Positions 5,909-6,287 of a stretch of DNA of 6,287 nt are shown here, piece by piece. The first letter of the stretch is position 1; each line of letters opens with the position of its first letter. The DNA comes from Bacteroidota bacterium (GTDB taxonomy: Bacteria; Bacteroidota; Bacteroidia; Bacteroidales; Marinifilaceae), in contig JAEXFF010000199.1 of assembly GCA_023400335.1 (NCBI GenBank), forward strand, positions 1-6,287, given 5' to 3'. The position numbers and the translations under genes were made by a program. The notes below the pieces were generated by a model. The model saw only the letters and a program-made list of their open reading frames with translations. It searched no databases and had not been told where the DNA came from.

Positions 5909-5949
5909 TATTGAAAAGAAAAAACAAAAACAATTTAATACAAATAATT

Positions 5950-6287
5950 ATGGAATCAATTATCAATTCTCAATTACCTGAATTTAAAGTTCAGGCTTAT
6001 CAGAACGGAAGTTTCAAAACCGTAAGCAGCGAAGATGTAAAAGGGAAATGGGCCGTTTTTTTCTTTTATCCTGCAGATTTTACATTTGTATGTCCGACGG
6101 AGCTAGTAGACATGGCTGAAAAATACAGTCAATTTCAAGACATGGGAGTTGAAATTTATTCAGTAAGTATGGATTCTCATTTTGTACATAAGGCTTGGCA
6201 CGATGCTTCAGAAAGTATACGCAAGATTAAGTATCCGATGTTGGCTGATCCTACGGGAGCTTTAAGCCGTGCGTTCGGAGTCATGAT
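5950..6287 (+). CDS. ahpC: Alkyl hydroperoxide reductase subunit C, typical 2-Cys peroxiredoxin (partial, 3' end outside window)
   Basis: The frame is open from the ATG at 5950 to the right edge: 112 codons of an expected total near 187. The start MESIINSQLPEFKVQAYQNG and the block FFFYPADFTFVCPTEL are diagnostic of AhpC. The peroxidatic cysteine is Cys48 within the PxxxTxxC motif (Pro41, Thr45, Cys48). Further family blocks are SVSMDSHFVHKAWHD (71-85), KIKYPMLADPTGALSR (92-107) and FGVM. The catalytic Arg and the resolving cysteine lie beyond the window. AhpC reduces hydrogen peroxide, organic peroxides and peroxynitrite in the cytoplasm and is normally recycled by AhpF, often the next gene. 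The gene has its own promoter after the upstream terminator and a palindrome that may carry peroxide control. The start is fixed by homology and by lack of coding-like sequence before it. Confidence 0.97.
   Translation, partial: MESIINSQLPEFKVQAYQNGSFKTVSSEDVKGKWAVFFFYPADFTFVCPTELVDMAEKYSQFQDMGVEIYSVSMDSHFVHKAWHDASESIRKIKYPMLADPTGALSRAFGVM

Overview
The window looks like an ordinary chromosomal stretch of an AT-rich member of the Bacteroidota, most likely order Bacteroidales. Three things point there. The gene starts have no Shine-Dalgarno sequence and sit in A/T-rich leaders. Perfect TAnnTTTG -7 boxes, the Bacteroidota primary sigma-factor type, lie in front of three genes. The protein set is also typical: a WG-repeat protein, a propeller-type membrane regulator, a Bacteroidota-style OmpA with a coiled coil, and AhpC. 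I see no mobile element, tRNA, rRNA or CRISPR array, and I would not name a genus.

Layout from left to right. (1) Positions 1-851, minus strand: the N-terminal 283 codons of an exported or membrane-anchored WG-repeat protein that runs off the left edge. (2) Positions 852-1384: a mostly non-coding gap with a doubtful 48-residue exported-peptide ORF (1065-919, minus), a 7-bp inverted repeat, and two hairpins just past the end of the next gene. (3) Positions 1385-4183, minus: a 932-residue membrane regulator with a lipoprotein-type signal, about 600 residues of beta-propeller, one transmembrane helix, a coiled coil and a C-terminal helix-turn-helix-like segment. (4) Positions 4184-4571: a divergent intergenic region with a good promoter for the regulator, a promoter for the gene on the right, and an apparently structured 5' leader. 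(5) Positions 4572-5735, plus: an OmpA-family outer-membrane protein (barrel, coiled coil, peptidoglycan-binding domain), closed by a strong intrinsic terminator. (6) Positions 5950-6287, plus: the start of ahpC with its own promoter and an upstream palindrome, cut by the right edge.

How the parts may work together. The propeller regulator and the OmpA-like gene are divergent. The 9-mer ATTTGTTCA occurs next to the regulator's promoter and again in the OmpA leader, where it forms one arm of an inverted repeat. A plausible but untested model is an envelope-sensing one-component regulator that controls itself and the adjacent outer-membrane/peptidoglycan tether. ahpC (peroxide defence) appears to be a separate transcription unit. 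The most interesting parts are the OmpA leader and the unusual domain and topology combination of the regulator. Nothing here is strong enough to be called a new defence or mobile system.
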